Origin: Mojavia pulchra JT2-VF2
Lineage (GTDB): Bacteria > Cyanobacteriota > Cyanobacteriia > Cyanobacteriales > Nostocaceae
Reading direction: 5' to 3'
Length of the DNA: 64,000 bases
Assembly (NCBI GenBank): GCA_019359325.1
Contig: JAHHHN010000018.1
Location: 62,001-126,000 of the forward strand
Shown: positions 9,561 through 19,400 of the stretch, one piece after another
Layout of the letters: every line of letters starts with the position of its first letter
Position numbering within the stretch: position 1 is the stretch's first letter
Made by a program: the position numbers and the translations under genes
Notes under the pieces: model-generated
Databases searched by the model: none
Told to the model about the DNA's origin: nothing
Seen by the model: the letters and a program-made list of their open reading frames with translations, nothing else

Positions 9561-10577
9561 TTAACTTACTGCTGACTCTAACATTCTTATTGTTCCGGCA
9601 TCCGCATCAATTTCTACTTCTACACCTACAGGTACAGTAAATTTATCTTTGATATGGCCAAACATTGAACCATACCAAACCGGAATTTTTAAGGAAATTA
9701 AGTGGTCTTGTAATACTTGCATTAAAGTAAAAGTTGGCTCATCCCCAGGACTACAATTAGTGCATTGTCCAAAAACAAAGCCAGCAATCTGGTTCAGTAT
9801 TCCGGCATTTTTTAACTGCGTCAGCATCCGGTCTACACGATAAACATCCTCACCTATTTCTTCCACAAACAAAATACTTTTGTGCCATGAGGGTAGGTAA
9901 GGTGAACCCACCATTGCTGATACTACTGACAAATTACCACCGACAAGTTTACCTTTAGCTTTTCCCGGTGCGACTCGAAACGATCGCCCTTCGCTATTGT
10001 TGGGATTTTGCATTGTCACAGCTTCCCCATTAAATAGGATGCGCTTGATGTAATCTACCGTAAACTGATTCCAGGTAGATGTGGCAACTGGCCCATGAAA
10101 AGTAATCACCCGACTGCGGGCAGCGATCGCTAACAACAAAGAAGTAATATCGCTATACCCCATCAAAATTTTAGGATGAGAGCGGATATTAGTATAGTTC
10201 AGTAGCGGTAAAATCCGATTACAACCCCAACCGCCGCGCATAGCAATAATCGCTTTGATAGATCTATCGGCAAACATAGCGTTTAAATCCTCGGCACGGT
10301 CAACATCTTTGCCTGCTAAATAGCCATAACGATCTAAAATATGCGCCCCTAACTTGACTTTTAAACCTAAATCAGCAAAAGTGCGCTGCGCTGCGGCGAC
10401 ATCTTTGGCATCAATGACACCCGCCGGGGCAATTAATCCTACAGTATCGCCCACTCGCAGGCGAGGTGGCTTGAGAATGGTGTTAGGAGACTGACCTTGA
10501 GCGGTAAATGATGGAAATTGAGTGGCTAAAGTAGCGAGTCCACAGCTAGTAAGAAATTGTCGACGGTTGATGGTCAT
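9561..10577 (-). CDS. LD-carboxypeptidase (peptidase S66, LdcA/MccF type), Tat-exported
   Basis: A 338-residue serine peptidase of family S66. The nucleophile is Ser142 in GYSDITSL, with Glu239/240 in LFVEEIGED and His308 in GHIKDKFT completing the Ser-Glu-His triad. The AMRGGWGCNR segment before the nucleophile is characteristic. Members remove the terminal D-Ala from muropeptides during peptidoglycan recycling. The N-terminus NRRQFLTSCGLATLATQF is a twin-arginine signal with a short hydrophobic core and a possible A-Q-G cleavage, so this copy probably acts outside the cytoplasm, unusual for LdcA but common in cyanobacteria. Divergent from the next gene with 60 bases between start codons. 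Confidence 0.93.
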   Translation of the reverse strand: MTINRRQFLTSCGLATLATQFPSFTAQGQSPNTILKPPRLRVGDTVGLIAPAGVIDAKDVAAAQRTFADLGLKVKLGAHILDRYGYLAGKDVDRAEDLNAMFADRSIKAIIAMRGGWGCNRILPLLNYTNIRSHPKILMGYSDITSLLLAIAARSRVITFHGPVATSTWNQFTVDYIKRILFNGEAVTMQNPNNSEGRSFRVAPGKAKGKLVGGNLSVVSAMVGSPYLPSWHKSILFVEEIGEDVYRVDRMLTQLKNAGILNQIAGFVFGQCTNCSPGDEPTFTLMQVLQDHLISLKIPVWYGSMFGHIKDKFTVPVGVEVEIDADAGTIRMLESAVS

Positions 10578-10637
10578 GATGGCAGTTTATAGTAAAGCTT
10601 GCTGGGTTAAGATGTCCAGAATTTTTCGGAGGTAGTT

Positions 10638-11003
10638 GTGGCACTTCAACGTTTGATTATCGAAATGGGAATGGGAGTAGATCAACATGGACAGGAACCG
10701 ACAGTAGCAGCAGCCAGGGCGGTACGTAATGCGATCGCTCATAATGCCTTACCTGGTGTTTGGGAAGTCGCTGGTTTGAGTGACCCCAATGAAATGATTG
10801 TGGAAGTCAAAGTAGCAGTACCTTACCCAGAACAAGTGCAAACAGAAGAGGTACTAGCTGTATTGCCGTTTGGTCGCAAAACCCTCACCGTAGAATCTGG
10901 AGGAATGGTAGTTCAGGGGCGCGCAATTCCCTCCCTCAACGATAAAAATGATGAAATGTTGATAGCTGTTGCTGCGGTTACTGTTTTAATTGAAACTAAA
11001 TAA
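10638..11003 (+). CDS. Lin0512 family protein
   Basis: A 121-residue conserved bacterial protein recognised by LIIEMGMGVDQHGQ, TVAAARAVRNAIAHNALP and VEVKVAVPYPEQV. It belongs to the Lin0512 family, which has no established function. The start is GTG at 10638, supported by CGGAGGTAG 4-12 bases upstream. Small, soluble, no signal peptide. Its start is 60 bases from the divergent LD-carboxypeptidase gene, so the two share a short promoter region. Confidence 0.85.
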   Translation: MALQRLIIEMGMGVDQHGQEPTVAAARAVRNAIAHNALPGVWEVAGLSDPNEMIVEVKVAVPYPEQVQTEEVLAVLPFGRKTLTVESGGMVVQGRAIPSLNDKNDEMLIAVAAVTVLIETK

Positions 11004-11153
11004 CTGTGGCACAAATTGCAATATTTACTTAACAGAATGACCCATCTCCAAGAACAACATCGGGAAAATTTATTTGGTTAGTTGACATCAGAACTCACAT
11101 TGAATACACCTAACAAGTTAAACTTGTTCTGGTAATTTAAGGAAACTGATGCT

Positions 11154-11540
11154 ATGTCACTTGCAGCCATTGACACAGTAGTTGCTGCTTATTTTAGTAA
11201 CATTGCAGCCATGAATCCAGAAGGTTGGGTAGAAAACTTTGCCGAAGATGCTCTCAGCTACGATCCAGTTGGAGAACCACCTACCAAAGTTCATGAAGGA
11301 TTTCGTCAGTTTATCGGGCAGTTGCAAGCAGTCTTTGACAAACTAGAACCAAAAACAGAGCATATATTTATTGCTGGTAATGAAGCAGCGGTCAAGTGGA
11401 CAATGCAAGGAGTCAGCAAAAGCGGCAAGCTAGTCAGCTTTGAAGGAATTACAATTTTTGAGATTAACGCAGCTGGTAAGATTCAAACCACTCGCGCTTA
11501 CTGGAATCCAGCAGCAATGGTGGCTCAGCTGCGCTCTTAG
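11154..11540 (+). CDS. SnoaL/NTF2-like protein
   Basis: A 128-residue single-domain protein of the SnoaL-like NTF2 superfamily: an N-terminal helix AAIDTVVAAYFSNIAAMNPEGWVENFAEDALSYDP, a middle FRQFIGQL segment, and a C-terminal sheet ending in GKIQTTRAYWNPAAMVAQL. The cone-shaped fold is used for ketosteroid-isomerase-like reactions, cyclases or simple ligand binding, so the reaction cannot be named. Complete and soluble; no operon partner within 100 bases. Confidence 0.8.
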   Translation: MSLAAIDTVVAAYFSNIAAMNPEGWVENFAEDALSYDPVGEPPTKVHEGFRQFIGQLQAVFDKLEPKTEHIFIAGNEAAVKWTMQGVSKSGKLVSFEGITIFEINAAGKIQTTRAYWNPAAMVAQLRS

Positions 11541-11662
11541 AACTATAGCGCTTGGGTCTGCAAACTGCTCACCTTAACAGATGTGCGCTAGACTGGAGGC
11601 ATTGGGATAAGAATCTCTGGCAGTAAGTTCAATAGACTACTAATCTTCACCACTCCAGCGAA

Positions 11663-12001
11663 ATGTCTCAAGAGCAGAACGAATCATCCCAGATTCAGCA
11701 GATAACCGGACTGAGAGCAAATCACTTTGCTGATTTAATCAGAGCTGCACAATTGATTTTCGACCCCGCCGCAGGACTCTCTGGAAGAAATGTCAAAGTT
11801 GACTGGCAAGAGTTTGGCATTCCCCTTGATGTGGCGCAAAATCTCAGAGTACTTGGTGAGCAGTATCGATATGCATCTCCTCACATTCCCATTGAAAACA
11901 TTTGGAGCCAATTGACTCCAGAAACTCGTATTTGGTTCATAGAACATAAAGATGAGTTGTGGCAGTTAGAAGAAGCTTTTCCAGCGCTTGATGAAGATTA
12001 A
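11663..12001 (+). CDS. conserved hypothetical protein (112 aa)
   Basis: Not a family I can name. The composition and codon use are those of a real gene; the sequence is soluble, mildly acidic and mostly helical, with DWQEFGIPLDVAQNLRVLGEQYR in the centre and an acidic tail EEAFPALDED. It follows the SnoaL-like gene by 122 bases in the same direction. No signal peptide, metal motif or nucleotide-binding motif. Confidence 0.6.
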   Translation: MSQEQNESSQIQQITGLRANHFADLIRAAQLIFDPAAGLSGRNVKVDWQEFGIPLDVAQNLRVLGEQYRYASPHIPIENIWSQLTPETRIWFIEHKDELWQLEEAFPALDED

Positions 12002-12471
12002 GCTAGAGTTGGGAAATTCTTCTATTTAGGAGATGGAAAAACTGTATTGCCTCAATACTAAAATTAGCGCGATCGCTGCAACACTAAATAACTAGACTTT
12101 GGAAAATAATACAGTTTCTTGGTAGGGGCATAACAGGAGTTGTGTCCCTTCTTTATATTATCTACAAATAAGAACTGCTATAGTATGAGGAATTCCAGGT
12201 AAATCACCTACTTTCTACCTTCGCATAACTTAGTTACTATAATTGAACGCTAACTCGGTCTCATCCACCAAAGCAAAAGCACAATCTCCACAAACTTGAG
12301 GATTTATTCAATATAAGTATCCATCAACTGGTTTTTATTCATGCTATGGTTCAATGCTCTTCAAACTGCTCCTATGTCATTGGCCAGATAGTTGGAATTT
12401 AGATGCTCGGTGTATTGTGCGATCGCGTTAGCTTATGTGCATAGTTAAATTAATTAAACAAGCGCGTATCG
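12002..12471. other. intergenic region
   Basis: 470 bases with two HIP1 or near-HIP1 sites and no open frame worth calling. No clear promoter boxes or terminator hairpin could be assigned. Confidence 0.5.
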
Positions 12472-13659
12472 ATGAATCAAAGCTTAAGCGTTGCTCCAAC
12501 CTTGGAAGCATCAAATACTATAAATCCTGTTGTTGCCAAACAACAGCCTTTTATCAAGCAACTAATTATCCTTAGTTTAGAAATGCTTTTGGCATTGCCT
12601 TTAGGTTTAGGTTTGGCAAGATTCCACATTGGCGGAATTGCCTGGATATTTGGGGGTATTGCTGCTGGTACAGTGGTTTTGCAGGGATGTCGAATTCTCT
12701 ACCAAGATTCCCCAAAACCTAATCGAACTGCTAGAAAAGTTGGTATGGCACTTGTAGGCTTAACAGTGGGTTCCTCAAACGCTCATGCTAATCTAGCCAC
12801 TGTTAGTTCTAGTATTCCTATTTTTATTTTTCTGACATTTTTTTTACTAATTTGTGGTAGCGGTATTGGCTACATTTACTCTCGCTTGAGTAAAATAAAC
12901 CTATTAACAGCAATGCTAGCTACAGTTCCTGGTGGTGTGGGAATTATGGCAGCTATTGCGGCTGATTATGGCAGAAATGTTACCTTAGTAGCTTTAGTTC
13001 AGGCCTTACGCGTCACATCTGTAGTTTTTGTTATTCCTTTTATCGCCAGAACAGCAGTTGGTAATTATTGGAATCCTCAAACACTCCCAACTCAAGGTGC
13101 TTTACTAAGTTTTGAGCCATTCCAGCTAGGAATGCTTTTATTGGCACTTGTTGTTACTGGATTAGCTGTTTATCTTTCTATATTATTTAAAATTCCAGCA
13201 GGCGATTTTTTTAGTGCATTGTTAATTGGTATAGCATTTAATCCTTTACTGAATTGCCTGCCTTTTGTTAATGATGTTCAATTTATTCCCCCACCTTTGA
13301 TCAACTTAATAGGCCAAATGTTATTGGGAATTACTATTGGTGAGTATTGGGGAGAAAAACCTAATTTTGGCAAACGGACTGTAGGCTACGCTTTGATGTC
13401 TGTAGCAATGACCCTTATAGCAGGTGCGATCGCTGCTATGCTGGCAATGCAATTAACTTCTTGGGACTGGTTGACTTGTCTATTAGTGACAGCACCAGGA
13501 GGATCAGCAGAAATGATTTTAGTTTCTTTGGTATTAAATCATAACGTGGAAATTGTCACAACTGGTCATTTAGTGCGACTAATTGCAATTAACAGTTCCC
13601 TACCGATTTGGATATTTTTATTTCGTCGTCTTGATAGTCAAATTTCCGAATCTGTTTAG
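12472..13659 (+). CDS. AbrB-family membrane protein (putative transporter)
   Basis: A 395-residue polytopic protein with about ten hydrophobic segments and an internal duplication: a VPGGVGIMAAIAADYG motif near residue 165 is mirrored by TAPGGSAEMILVSLVLNHNVEIV near residue 345. This is the Gram-negative AbrB (ammonia-monooxygenase-associated) membrane family, unrelated to the DNA-binding AbrB/CyAbrB regulators despite the name. Transport is inferred from topology; the substrate is unknown. The N-terminal 25 residues are cytoplasmic and not conserved. Confidence 0.85.
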   Translation: MNQSLSVAPTLEASNTINPVVAKQQPFIKQLIILSLEMLLALPLGLGLARFHIGGIAWIFGGIAAGTVVLQGCRILYQDSPKPNRTARKVGMALVGLTVGSSNAHANLATVSSSIPIFIFLTFFLLICGSGIGYIYSRLSKINLLTAMLATVPGGVGIMAAIAADYGRNVTLVALVQALRVTSVVFVIPFIARTAVGNYWNPQTLPTQGALLSFEPFQLGMLLLALVVTGLAVYLSILFKIPAGDFFSALLIGIAFNPLLNCLPFVNDVQFIPPPLINLIGQMLLGITIGEYWGEKPNFGKRTVGYALMSVAMTLIAGAIAAMLAMQLTSWDWLTCLLVTAPGGSAEMILVSLVLNHNVEIVTTGHLVRLIAINSSLPIWIFLFRRLDSQISESV

Positions 13660-13755
13660 AATAGCAAAATTTTCGACTCACTCTTAGCGATCGCTTTATT
13701 TATGGTTCCTTAATTTCTTGATGTATTACACTCAGTAGCAACCAGCTATATTTAC

Positions 13756-14040
13756 TTACTCAAGCTGATCTTCTGGTTGCTGCAATAGTTGATTAAGCTT
13801 ATTTTCAATAGCTGTTAGTTTTTTCAGAATAGTGGGGCGATCGCCATCAACAGAAACCAGTAAATTGGCGATTCCCTCTTGTAGGTTCGTCAATCGTACC
13901 ACGGCATTTTGCAGTTGTATCATACCTTCTCGGAGTTCCTGCCGTTCCTGCCTAGCGTCAGCAATTTCATCTAACATAGCTTGGGCTGTTTTAGCGTTAA
14001 TTTCTATTAATTGTTTGAGTTCTTTATCTGACATTGCCAT
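13756..14040 (-). CDS. small coiled-coil protein
   Basis: 94 residues, almost entirely helical and charged, with heptad-like spacing through TAQAMLDEIADARQERQELREGMIQLQNAVVRLTNLQEGIANLLVSV and again at the C-terminus (ILKKLTAIENKLNQLLQQ). No enzymatic motif. Small proteins of this shape are common in Nostoc. The start ATG at 14040 is followed by a second possible ATG two codons later. Convergent with the AbrB-family gene. Confidence 0.6.
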   Translation of the reverse strand: MAMSDKELKQLIEINAKTAQAMLDEIADARQERQELREGMIQLQNAVVRLTNLQEGIANLLVSVDGDRPTILKKLTAIENKLNQLLQQPEDQLE

Positions 14041-14261
14041 CGCGTTTTCTGGTTGCGTGTATTACTCATCATAATTTGTAGTTAAATTATTTTTTAACGT
14101 AGACGCGAAAGATGCAAAGAAAGAAACAATTAAGAAAGTATGATTGCCTACAAGCGCAGTGCGCGCAGCGCAATCGCTGACGAACTGAGTTGCCAATTTC
14201 ACTCAAAAACTCAAGACTCAGCAACGCCAGTCGCCTCAACGGAGGGAACCCCCGCACAGTG

Positions 14262-14777
14262 CTAGCTCCTCAGAACTTGATGCCATTCCTGCACTACAGA
14301 TTGTGGAACTGAGATATTAATAGTGCGATCGCCAGGGAGAGGTATATTTAGCAGCAGTTGTTCACTAGGCAGTGTGGGCAAAATATTCTTAAATTCATAT
14401 TGACCAATAGTGGGTGCTGGTGCTTCCTCTAAGAAAACATCAGGAGCAGTTAAGACTTTACCTGTAGCAGTAGTAATTCTGAGCGGTTGTGGATGGATCA
14501 GTTCGGCAGAACCAGGAAACCCTACCAGTCGTAGATTTACGTTCAGTGCTTCACCAGAATAAACCTGCTTAAATAAGATCACCTGCCAAACATTTCCTGA
14601 TTGATCATCTAATTTTTTTTGTGAGCGATAAAGTATTTCTCCTGGTCTTTCTTTTAGTTGGATGACAGCAGCGATCGCTTTTTGAGATGTACTGATTTCT
14701 AAACCCAGAAATATAAAGGTCGTCAATATCCCCAGCAGTAGCAGCCATCCAAATATTTGTAATAAACGGCGCAACAT
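14262..14777 (-). CDS. DUF3122-type exported protein
   Basis: 171 residues: one N-terminal hydrophobic segment (LQIFGWLLLLGILTTFIFLGLEI) as signal or anchor, then a beta-rich domain with VIQLKERPGEILYRSQKKLDDQSGNVWQVILFK, the pattern I associate with the cyanobacterial DUF3122 family (function unknown). The start was moved to the ATG at 14777 because a strong AAGGAGGT site lies at 14784-14791, seven bases upstream; an open frame extends 33 bases further but would put the ribosome site inside the gene. The protein probably faces the periplasm or lumen. Confidence 0.7.
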   Translation of the reverse strand: MLRRLLQIFGWLLLLGILTTFIFLGLEISTSQKAIAAVIQLKERPGEILYRSQKKLDDQSGNVWQVILFKQVYSGEALNVNLRLVGFPGSAELIHPQPLRITTATGKVLTAPDVFLEEAPAPTIGQYEFKNILPTLPSEQLLLNIPLPGDRTINISVPQSVVQEWHQVLRS

Positions 14778-14879
14778 CAGATGTACCTCCTTGCCCTGGT
14801 TCAGAGTCAATGGCTAAAAGTTCCATTGCTTTTCTCCCTTGCGATAAGTAACATACTCCCGGCGCTCATCCTAAGGCTC

Positions 14880-15419
14880 TTAGTTAGATGTAGTAGAGAT
14901 TGTAGTTTTCTGAACAGCCTCTCCAGCCTTTACAACACCAGATGGAAGATGCACAACATGGACTGTACAAGGAGCATGGTGAAGGACGTAATTACTCACG
15001 CTACCAAGGAATAGTTCTGTTATTCCTGAGCGACCCCGACGCCCCATAACAATTAGGTCAGCGCCACAACTACTAGCTATTTGACAGACCACACGACCAG
15101 GACTACCCATGCTTTGGTTAAATTCTGCCTCAATACCTGCTGTGTTTGCTTGGGCGCATAAGTGTTGCAATATCTCGATACCTTTATTTTTAAAAGTATC
15201 CCACTGCTTTTGGTAGTACTCGAAGCTTTGAGAACCCAATCCTGGATAGTAATCAAAATTGGATAAGATGGGTGCGTAGGGACTACCTTCTTCTTCCCCA
15301 GATAGGACATGCAGTAGCATTAATTTAGCATTTGTTACCTTTGCTAAAGCCAAGGCGTGCTCAAAAATCTGCTGCCCCATTTCCGAACGATCCAAAGCCA
15401 CTAAAATCTTTTTAAACAT
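14880..15419 (-). CDS. universal stress protein (UspA family)
   Basis: A single Usp domain of 179 residues. It opens KKILVALDRSE, has KLMLLHVL as the second strand, and carries the full ATP-binding signature G-x2-G-x9-G-S-x-N (GRRGRSGITELFLGSVSN, residues 126-143) followed by HAPCTVHVV. The intact signature predicts an ATP-binding Usp. Residues 41-75 are an insertion between strand 2 and the next helix, typical of cyanobacterial members. A ~20-residue disordered tail follows the domain. Confidence 0.95.
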   Translation of the reverse strand: MFKKILVALDRSEMGQQIFEHALALAKVTNAKLMLLHVLSGEEEGSPYAPILSNFDYYPGLGSQSFEYYQKQWDTFKNKGIEILQHLCAQANTAGIEAEFNQSMGSPGRVVCQIASSCGADLIVMGRRGRSGITELFLGSVSNYVLHHAPCTVHVVHLPSGVVKAGEAVQKTTISTTSN

Positions 15420-16471
15420 ATAGACCTCTGTTTTTGATTAGTTATTGGTAATTCGATTTGCTAATTTCTTGACCTTGAATTGGTACATATTCCAATTCCT
15501 CAATATTGTTCGGCAACTGATAGATAAAATTTTTCTAATCGTTATTAAAGCTGAATTTGTAAAGGATTTTTCGTGCTTTAATTATGTTTATAAAGCAACA
15601 ATTTGAGGAACTTGTGAGGACAGCAGCAGACTTATTTAAAAGTCGCCTGCTACAAGCCTTTATATCCATTGATCAAACGCTACATCACTGTCCATCAGCC
15701 CTGGTTACGCCTGTCATTTAATATTAATTAAATGTTTAATATCATTACTTTGCGTTAATTCTAACAGTTTCCATTTTGAGCTACAAAAGGTATTTTATAT
15801 CCAATGCCATCAACACACCTATTTGCGCTAACAAAAATTATCTATTTGACAAAGTTAATTAAGCAAGTGTAAATCTTGATACTTCTGGTTCTACGTCTGG
15901 AAAATCTATGATTTCGATATCTTCTTTGCAGAACAGTATACAACCGAGTCTAACTTCTGCATTAATACTTAGATGTTTTTCAGGAAACATCGATTTTCGG
16001 ATTACTTACCGTTTGTGAGTCAATTATTCTTGTGCTAGGGGATAGTGTATAAGGCACAAGCAACAAGTTTCTCATCATGAAGTTAATTTATATACTACCA
16101 TTTGTAGTACTACCCTTGCGCCAGTGGTATAAATATGTCAACTCAATCTGAGAAGTATACCTTACAATTAAATCATGAAGTCTCAACTGAAAAGGTAAAA
16201 TGAGTTTTATCCTAGCTTAGACCAAGGTGTTACTTAATTCTATACTTTGTAGAAGCTAGCCTTCGGCTAGGCTGCAAGAACAACCCGTTGAGATGCAATT
16301 GTGACTAATTACTTTTTGAGGATTGATCAAGCTGAATATGTGTTAAATAAATTTAAATATATATACAATTATTCTTTAATATGCATTTGATTTCACTATT
16401 AATTTCTCTTCTTAATTGAAATTTATCGCTCGTTATCTGTTTAAATCCCAGACATCAAGAAAGCTTGTGAT
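15420..16471. other. intergenic region upstream of the hybrid kinase gene
   Basis: About 1.05 kb. The only frame of interest is a 45-codon one at 15584-15721 on the plus strand (listed separately). An imperfect hairpin around 16254-16276 (TAGCC-TTC-GGCTA core) sits mid-region. The last 150 bases before 16472 are very AT-rich and presumably hold the kinase promoter, but no boxes can be assigned with confidence. Confidence 0.5.
15584..15721 (+). CDS. possible small protein (45 aa)
   Basis: An ATG-initiated frame encoding MFIKQQFEELVRTAADLFK followed by SRLLQAFISIDQTLHHC and a short tail. The first 30 residues would form a regular amphipathic helix, which is why it is listed. AAAGGA lies 18 bases upstream, too far to be convincing. 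No family recognised; it may be chance. Confidence 0.2.
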   Translation: MFIKQQFEELVRTAADLFKSRLLQAFISIDQTLHHCPSALVTPVI

Positions 16472-19400
16472 ATGAAGATTTTAGTTGTAGAGGATGACGA
16501 GTTACTTGCTGACGTACTTACCGAAATTCTAGCTAACCAAAACTATGCAGTCGAAGTTGCTAGGGATGGTAATGCTGCTCAGGATTTAATCGAAACTTAC
16601 GACTATGATTTAATTCTGTTAGATGTAATGCTGCCGAAGCTGGATGGCATCAGTCTTTGCCGTCACATACGCTCTCGTGGTCTAAAAATGCCAGTTCTGT
16701 TGTTGACGGGGCGTGATAGTAGTCATGAAAAGGCCATTGGACTAGATGCAGGTGCGGATGACTATGTAGTTAAACCCTTTGATGAAGAGGAGCTAGTTGC
16801 TCGTGTACGGGCCTTATTGCGTAGAGGCGGGACAACATCACAACCTGTACTGGAGTGGGGCAAGTTACGGCTTGATCCTAGTAGCTGCGAAGTCACCTAC
16901 GCTAAAAATTTACTTTCATTAACACCAAAAGAATATGCCCTATTAGAACTGTTCCTACGCAATAATCGCCGAGTCTTTAGTTGCGGCATGATTTTGGAAC
17001 ATCTTTGGTCTTATGAAGATACTCCTGGTGAAGAAGCTGTTCGCACCCATATCAAAGGGTTGCGAATGAAGCTCAGAAATGTAGGAGCGCCCAATGATTT
17101 GATTGAAACAGTATATGGTATTGGCTATCGATTAAAACCACAGGGAGAAGAGGAGCAGGCAACTAGGGGAGCGCAGGAGCCTTCAAAATCCCCAATTCCA
17201 AATTCTAAATCAGAGCAACAAACACTCGCAGCAGTTGCCGCAATTTGGCAGCGATTTCAAGGGCGAGTTGATGAGCAACTGAGGATACTAGAGGAAGCAG
17301 CAGCTTTAACTCAAACAGCTTTGAATTCAGAACTAAGTTTGTCGACAACACAAGGACGCGAAGTCCTCACGCAAGCAGTCCAAGAAGCTCACACTTTGGC
17401 CGGTTCTTTAGGCACTTTTGGTTTGCCGCTTGGCTCAAAGCTGGCACGCAAAATTGAGCATCTGTTGAAATCTCATACAACCTTGACACCAAACGATACA
17501 AGCAACTTGCAGGATTGGGTCAAGCTATTGCGTCAAGAAATTGAGAAGAAAAATAATCAAGTAGTATCGTCACCACCAAATGATGAAAGTTCCTTAGTAT
17601 TGGTCGTTGATCGCGAGGAAAACTTAGCTGAAAATTTGGCAAAAGAATCTGGTAACTGGGGTTTAAAAGTTACACTGGCTACCAGTATTGAAGCTGCCAA
17701 AAATCAAATCTACCGAGAGCATCCTAATGTAGTGCTGCTCGATCCAAGCGTTTCTCCACATGAAGAGGAAAGTCTAAGCTTGCTGGCAGAACTGTCCCTG
17801 CGTCAGCCTCCTTTACCAGTGCTGGTTTTTACCGAGCAGACTGATTTTACTAATCGGCTAAAAGTTGCTCGTAACGGCGGGCATACTTTTTTGCAGAAGC
17901 CTATGTCCTCTGCACAGGTACTAGAAGCCATTACCCAAGTATTGCAACAAGCTCCTCATGCTGAAGCCAAGGTATTAGCTGTAGATGACGATCCGAAAAT
18001 TTTGGCATTGTTGCAAACCTTACTTACTCCTTGGGGGCTAAAGGTAATCACCCTTGATGATCCGCAAAAATTCTGGGAAATTTTGGAAGGAGTAGCCCCA
18101 GACTTGTTGATTCTGGATGTGGAAATGCCTTACACCAATGGTGTTGAGCTGTGTAAGGTGGTGCGGAATGATCCTCGCTGGAGCGAGTTGCCGATTTTAT
18201 TTCTGACGGTTCATAGCAATGCTGAAATAGTCAATCAGGTATTTAGCGTTGGTGCTGATGATTTTGTCAGTAAGCCCATCGTCGGGCCAGAATTGGTTAC
18301 CCGAATCATCAATCGCTTAGAGCGGATGAAACTACTACGGCGCATTGCTCAAAGCCACAACACTCAAGCTGTCAAACCTCAAAAACTTTGGCAGGCTAGC
18401 TTTGATACTGAGCCAGAATCGGTCAATAGCGCTTTGCAAAATCAAAGCGATCGCTCAAATATAGCTTTACAGCAAAGCCAGGCAAATTTAAACCGAATTA
18501 ACAACGAATTAGAATTGCGAGTAGCAGAGCGTACTGCCGAGTTAATTAGCCTCAATCAACAATTACAATCACAACTTGATGAGCGGCAGCGAATACAGGA
18601 AAAACTACGGATCTCTCAAGCTCGATTTGCACGCATTTTAGATATTGCCGATGATGCAATTATTTCTGTTGATGCAGATCAACGCATTACCTTGTTTAAC
18701 CAAGGAGCAGAAAAGATTTTTGGCTACTCTGCTGAGGAAGTTATTGGACAGCAACTTGACTTACTTCTGCCACTGCGCTTTGCTCAAGCACATCGTCAGC
18801 ATGTGGTTGACTTTGGCAAATCACCCAGTTTGGCCCGCAGGATGGGCGAACGGCGTGAAATATTTGGTTGCCGTAAGAACGGGATAGAGTTTCCGGCAGA
18901 GGCTTCCATATCAAAATTAAATATAGCAGGAGAAATTGTATATACAGTAATATTGCGTGATATTACAGAGCAAAAGCAAATCGAGCGGATGAAAGATGAG
19001 TTTGTCTCTGTCGTCAGTCATGAACTCCGCACGCCCCTGACTTCGATTCATGGCTCTTTAGGTATGCTCACCAGTGGTTTACTAAAAGCGGAGTCAGAGC
19101 AGGGAAAACGTTTGCTGCAAATTGCTACTGATAGTACCGATCGCCTAGTACGCTTGCTCAACGACATCCTAGATATCGAGCGCATCGAGTCAGGCAGGGT
19201 GAAAATGGAACGAAAAATCTGTAATGTGGCTGGCTTGATTAAATCAGCAGTGAATGTGATCCAACCTCTTGCAGATAAAGCCCAAGTGCAACTGTCTACT
19301 TATAGCTTACCTATACAGCTATGGGCCGATCCAGATCGGATTGTCCAAACTCTAACTAACCTACTAAGTAACGCCATTAAGTTCTCATCTGCTGGAGACA

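Noticed and set aside
15607-15635. GGAACTT followed by GACTTA as an ECF promoter
   Set aside because: The -10 does not match GTCTAA, and the site falls inside the possible 45-codon frame rather than upstream of a gene.
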